DNA of 8,807 bases, taken from Eubacterium sp. GTDB taxonomy: Bacteria; Bacillota; Clostridia; Oscillospirales; Acutalibacteraceae. The notes below the pieces were generated by a model, which ran no database searches, was not told the DNA's origin, and saw only the letters and a list, made by a program, of their open reading frames with translations. Below, in pieces: positions 6,813-8,807 of the stretch; positions within the stretch are counted from its first letter, which is position 1; every line of letters begins with the position of its first letter. A program made the position numbers and the translations under genes. The stretch spans positions 1 to 8,807 of the forward strand of contig JAFYFO010000070.1 of assembly GCA_017543725.1 (NCBI GenBank), given 5' to 3'.

Positions 6813-7653
6813 ATTTAAATACTGCCTGCGCAGCAGGGTTCTGCTTTCTGATTTCATCATAGAGATATGGATATCTTTTGATAAGAACGCTTGCAATCAT
6901 ATTCATTTCGTGGGTATCTTCATTTGAAAGTTTTTTAACTTTTCTGAAACAATGGAAATAAAGGAAAATCAGAAAAGCAAAGAAAAGGAGCGTTCCGAGC
7001 GCGCTGTTTGAAGAAGCAAGGAAATCATATGTACCGTGCGCGGCAATCGGAACAATCAGCGCAAGAACAAGTTGGCTCTTATATGCAACTTTGCAGCCCG
7101 AATGGTCTATGCTCTTGATTAATCCGCGCTCAAGATATCTCTTTTCCGTTTCATCAAGTCTCTTTGCGAAATGCCACATTGTGTAGAAATATCCCATCAG
7201 AACGCCGTCAAACATATGGCCGGGAACAGCCGTAAACGCTCTGACAAGCGCAGTTGTAAACCCGTAACTTGCAACATACATAATATTTTCAAGCGTTGCA
7301 AAACCGAGAGAAACAACAACTGCATAAATCATACCGTCAAACAGGCAGTTGAAATGCTTGCTGTTTCCGGTTACAAAAAATAAAATCAAAAACTTTCCGA
7401 TTTCTTCGCAGGTTCCTGCAACAAGATAGTTATCATATATATTATAAGCAACCGAGCCTTCGGCAAATGTGTTGTAACCTGAAATAAGCGATTCAATATA
7501 AGCAATCGGGAAACAACTGAGCGCTCCAAGAATGAAGAGCCTGACGAGAAGCCCCGTCGGTTCTTTATCAACTTTATCCTTGTTGTAGATATAAACAAGA
7601 AGAACTATCGACGGCAAACAGGAAGCCGCCAGGAATATGGATAATGCACTCAT
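6811..7653 (-). CDS. prsW: PrsW-family intramembrane metalloprotease (CPBP/abortive-infection-like superfamily)
   Basis: This 280-residue polytopic protein has about seven predicted membrane segments (roughly 3-22, 34-56, 76-95, 103-127, 134-157, 195-213, 218-236). The PrsW signatures are present and in order: CEEIGKF with E83, E84 and K87; FATLENIMY with E122; VPGHMFDG with H146; and AAHGTYDF with H206 and D210. These form the presumed metal site within the membrane. In Bacillus subtilis PrsW makes the first cut in the anti-sigma factor RsiW and so activates SigW under envelope stress. No sigma or anti-sigma gene is visible here, so the substrate is unknown and the family name is used in a broad sense. 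A soluble charged tail (about 237-280) follows the last membrane segment. ATG 7651-7653 is supported by the strong upstream site GAGGAGAAC. It lies 20 bases after the flavodoxin gene, which suggests co-transcription. Its stop codon is inside the shared terminator. Confidence 0.88.
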   Translation of the reverse strand: MSALSIFLAASCLPSIVLLVYIYNKDKVDKEPTGLLVRLFILGALSCFPIAYIESLISGYNTFAEGSVAYNIYDNYLVAGTCEEIGKFLILFFVTGNSKHFNCLFDGMIYAVVVSLGFATLENIMYVASYGFTTALVRAFTAVPGHMFDGVLMGYFYTMWHFAKRLDETEKRYLERGLIKSIDHSGCKVAYKSQLVLALIVPIAAHGTYDFLASSNSALGTLLFFAFLIFLYFHCFRKVKKLSNEDTHEMNMIASVLIKRYPYLYDEIRKQNPAAQAVFK

Positions 7654-7673
7654 AAAGTTCTCCTCTTAATCAA

Positions 7674-8138
7674 CTATTCTGCAAACTCGCTGAGTTCGTG
7701 AGCCGAAGCAACGCCGTTGAGCATTCTTCCCTCAACAACCTGCTCGCAGCCCGACCATTCTTTAACCGCTTCAATCGCTTTTGTGAAATCGCTTCCGCCG
7801 GATGTTGCGAAAACAACTATTTTCTTGCCTGAAAAATCATATTCTTCAAGAAAACTTCTGATAACAAGCGGTGCGGTGAAATACCAAATCGGAAATGCCA
7901 GATAGATTTCATCATAATCCGCGATGTTTGCGTTTTTATCGGCAAGAGCAATTTTTGATTTCTTTATCCATTCCCTGTTGCATCTTGCAAGCGGATTTCT
8001 CCAGTTAACATCCGACTTTGAATAAGGAACTTCGGGTCTGATTTCATAAACATCAGCCCCTGTTGCCTCTGCAAGAATTGTTGCTTTTTGCTGAGTTGTT
8101 CCCTCAGCCGAAAAATATGCTATAAGTTTGTTACTCAT
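7674..8138 (-). CDS. Short-chain flavodoxin-like protein
   Basis: A 154-residue cytosolic protein with a flavodoxin fold (Flavodoxin_4-like). The first strand KLIAYFS leads to the FMN phosphate loop SAEGTTQQ (10-17). LAFPIWYFTAPLVI (80-93) forms the second flavin loop, with W85 and Y86 possibly flanking the isoalloxazine ring, and FATSGGSDF (110-118) forms the third. The segment DVNWRNPLARCNREW (43-57) is typical of this subfamily, often annotated as flavodoxin in Clostridia. It probably carries electrons or reduces small molecules using FMN; the partner is not identifiable. Length fits a short-chain flavodoxin. The start ATG (8136-8138) has AGAGG upstream on the minus strand. It sits between a PASTA membrane protein (60 bases upstream) and the PrsW-like protease (20 bases downstream), with no clear promoter of its own, so it could be the middle gene of one transcript. 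No redox partner is nearby. Confidence 0.88.
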   Translation of the reverse strand: MSNKLIAYFSAEGTTQQKATILAEATGADVYEIRPEVPYSKSDVNWRNPLARCNREWIKKSKIALADKNANIADYDEIYLAFPIWYFTAPLVIRSFLEEYDFSGKKIVVFATSGGSDFTKAIEAVKEWSGCEQVVEGRMLNGVASAHELSEFAE

Positions 8139-8198
8139 AATAATACCTCTGTTACCGGGTGTGGGTAGCGCCCGCCTGAAATTCGAAATTATTAAAAA
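8139..8198 (-). other. Intergenic spacer with a GC-rich segment
   Basis: The 60 bases between the PASTA gene stop and the flavodoxin start contain a GC-rich block at about 8156-8176, set in AT-rich DNA. The plus-strand reading GGTGTGGGTAGCGCCCGCC can fold only into a short stem with a bulge and a U-G pair, with no T tract, so I do not call a terminator. No convincing promoter is seen. The ribosome binding site for the flavodoxin is AGAGG at the low-coordinate end. Confidence 0.4.
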
Positions 8199-8807
8199 CT
8201 ATTCCTGCTCATCAGCCTGAGTTGTTGTTTGAATTTCGCCGTAAACCTGAAGAATAACTTCATCGCCGACTGCCGCTTCTTCACCTGCGGCAGGCGCTGA
8301 GCCATATGTTTCCTTAACGGTTTTCGGAGTGTGTCCGCCCGAGTTGAAAACTTCAACGCTTGAAACCTTAAAGCCGAGTTCTTCAAGAGTTTTGGTTGCC
8401 TCTTCAAGAGTTTTTCCGCCGAGTTCGGGAACAACCTGGGTCTGAATACCTCTGCTGACGGTTAAGATAATATCCGAGCCCGAAGGAATACTTTCACCCG
8501 CGGCAACGCTTTGTTTGAATATAATTCCCTCTTCAATATCGGTTGAATATTCATATTCAAAGTTTATGGTGAACTGCTCGTTCCACGCGCCGTTGTTTTC
8601 AACATCAACCTGGGTGTAGCCGTTTGAAACGAAATCGGGAACTTCATAGTTGACCGCCTGGGTTGTCTGGGTTGTTTGCTCGGGTTTCTTTACCAAATCA
8701 GTGAACTGAACAATATAAACGCCCGCTCCGATTGCAGCAACAATCAAAACAACAAGAATAATTATTATAATTCTTGATTTCTTGTTCTGATTATTCTCAT
8801 ATCTTTC
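8199..8807 (-). CDS. Membrane-anchored PASTA-domain protein, probably C-terminal part of a PrkC-type Ser/Thr kinase (5' partial)
   Basis: The frame is open to the window edge and gives 202 C-terminal residues ending in TAG (8199-8201). It opens with a polar, basic juxtamembrane stretch (NQNKKSR, 6-12). A membrane segment rich in Ile/Val/Ala (13-33) and a Thr/Gln linker (about 42-52) follow. Two PASTA repeats come next: about 54-120, with SVAAGESIPSGSDIILTVS, and about 121-191, with VVPELGGKTLEEATKTLEELGF and APAAGEEAAVGDEVILQV. A short Thr/Gln/Glu tail ends the protein. This order (cytosolic part, single membrane helix, external PASTA repeats) is that of PrkC/PknB kinases, which sense muropeptides or lipid II; it is the basis for the call, as no kinase residue is in view. 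A PASTA protein without kinase, or a penicillin-binding protein, is less likely given the membrane helix placed before the repeats. Two repeats is fewer than the three of Bacillus subtilis PrkC. The codon at 8745-8747 (TTG) is an internal leucine in the membrane segment, not a start. Confidence 0.85.
   Translation of the reverse strand, partial: ERYENNQNKKSRIIIIILVVLIVAAIGAGVYIVQFTDLVKKPEQTTQTTQAVNYEVPDFVSNGYTQVDVENNGAWNEQFTINFEYEYSTDIEEGIIFKQSVAAGESIPSGSDIILTVSRGIQTQVVPELGGKTLEEATKTLEELGFKVSSVEVFNSGGHTPKTVKETYGSAPAAGEEAAVGDEVILQVYGEIQTTTQADEQE

Noticed and set aside
8192..8434. An 80-codon minus-strand frame overlapping the PASTA gene end
   Set aside because: It is an out-of-frame, Lys/Arg-rich reading of the second PASTA repeat.
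8745..8747. TTG as a start giving a 182-residue PASTA protein
   Set aside because: The frame stays open to the window edge and the upstream codons supply the basic flank and first half of the membrane helix, so this is an internal leucine codon.

Overview
The window looks like a chromosomal housekeeping region of a low-to-moderate GC Gram-positive bacterium, probably a gut-type Clostridia (Oscillospirales-like). This rests on gene content: a YmdB-type phosphodiesterase, an Asp23/YloU protein, FakA/YloV, RecG, a PASTA sensor protein, a PrsW-like protease and a lipobox-bearing binding protein. Purine-rich ribosome binding sites and a consensus sigma-A promoter support it. The lineage below class level is a guess. 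I see no mobile element, CRISPR array, rRNA or tRNA.

Layout. (1) Positions 2-247 hold the 3' end of a larE-type gene on the plus strand, closed by an intrinsic terminator at 250-280. (2) A 178-base intergenic region carries that terminator and a good promoter (TTGTTT - 17 bp - TATAAT, 355-383). (3) Positions 426-6770 are a tight five-gene plus-strand operon: ymdB-like, an orphan oligopeptide-type substrate-binding lipoprotein, asp23/yloU, fakA/yloV and recG. Junctions are a 4-base overlap, 13 bases, 31 bases and a 1-base overlap. recG appears to start at a non-canonical ATT (4749) that overlaps the fakA stop; its first ATG (4944) would remove 65 conserved residues. (4) A long perfect hairpin at 6781-6812 ends the operon and also serves the converging genes. 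(5) On the minus strand, read from high to low coordinates, come the C-terminal part of a membrane PASTA protein (probably a PrkC-type Ser/Thr kinase, running off the window), a short flavodoxin, and a PrsW-family intramembrane protease.

Functionally, the plus operon mixes RNA/nucleotide turnover (YmdB), solute capture or sensing (lipoprotein), envelope and phospholipid homeostasis (Asp23, FakA) and replication-fork repair (RecG). The yloU-yloV-recG order is an old Firmicutes neighbourhood. In Bacillus subtilis prkC lies a few genes upstream on the same strand, whereas here the PASTA gene faces the operon, suggesting a local rearrangement. I found no clearly novel system. The most useful observations are the recG start anomaly, a cysteine cluster around the YmdB metal site, the orphan binding protein coupled to ymdB, and a minus-strand stop codon that lies in the shared terminator.
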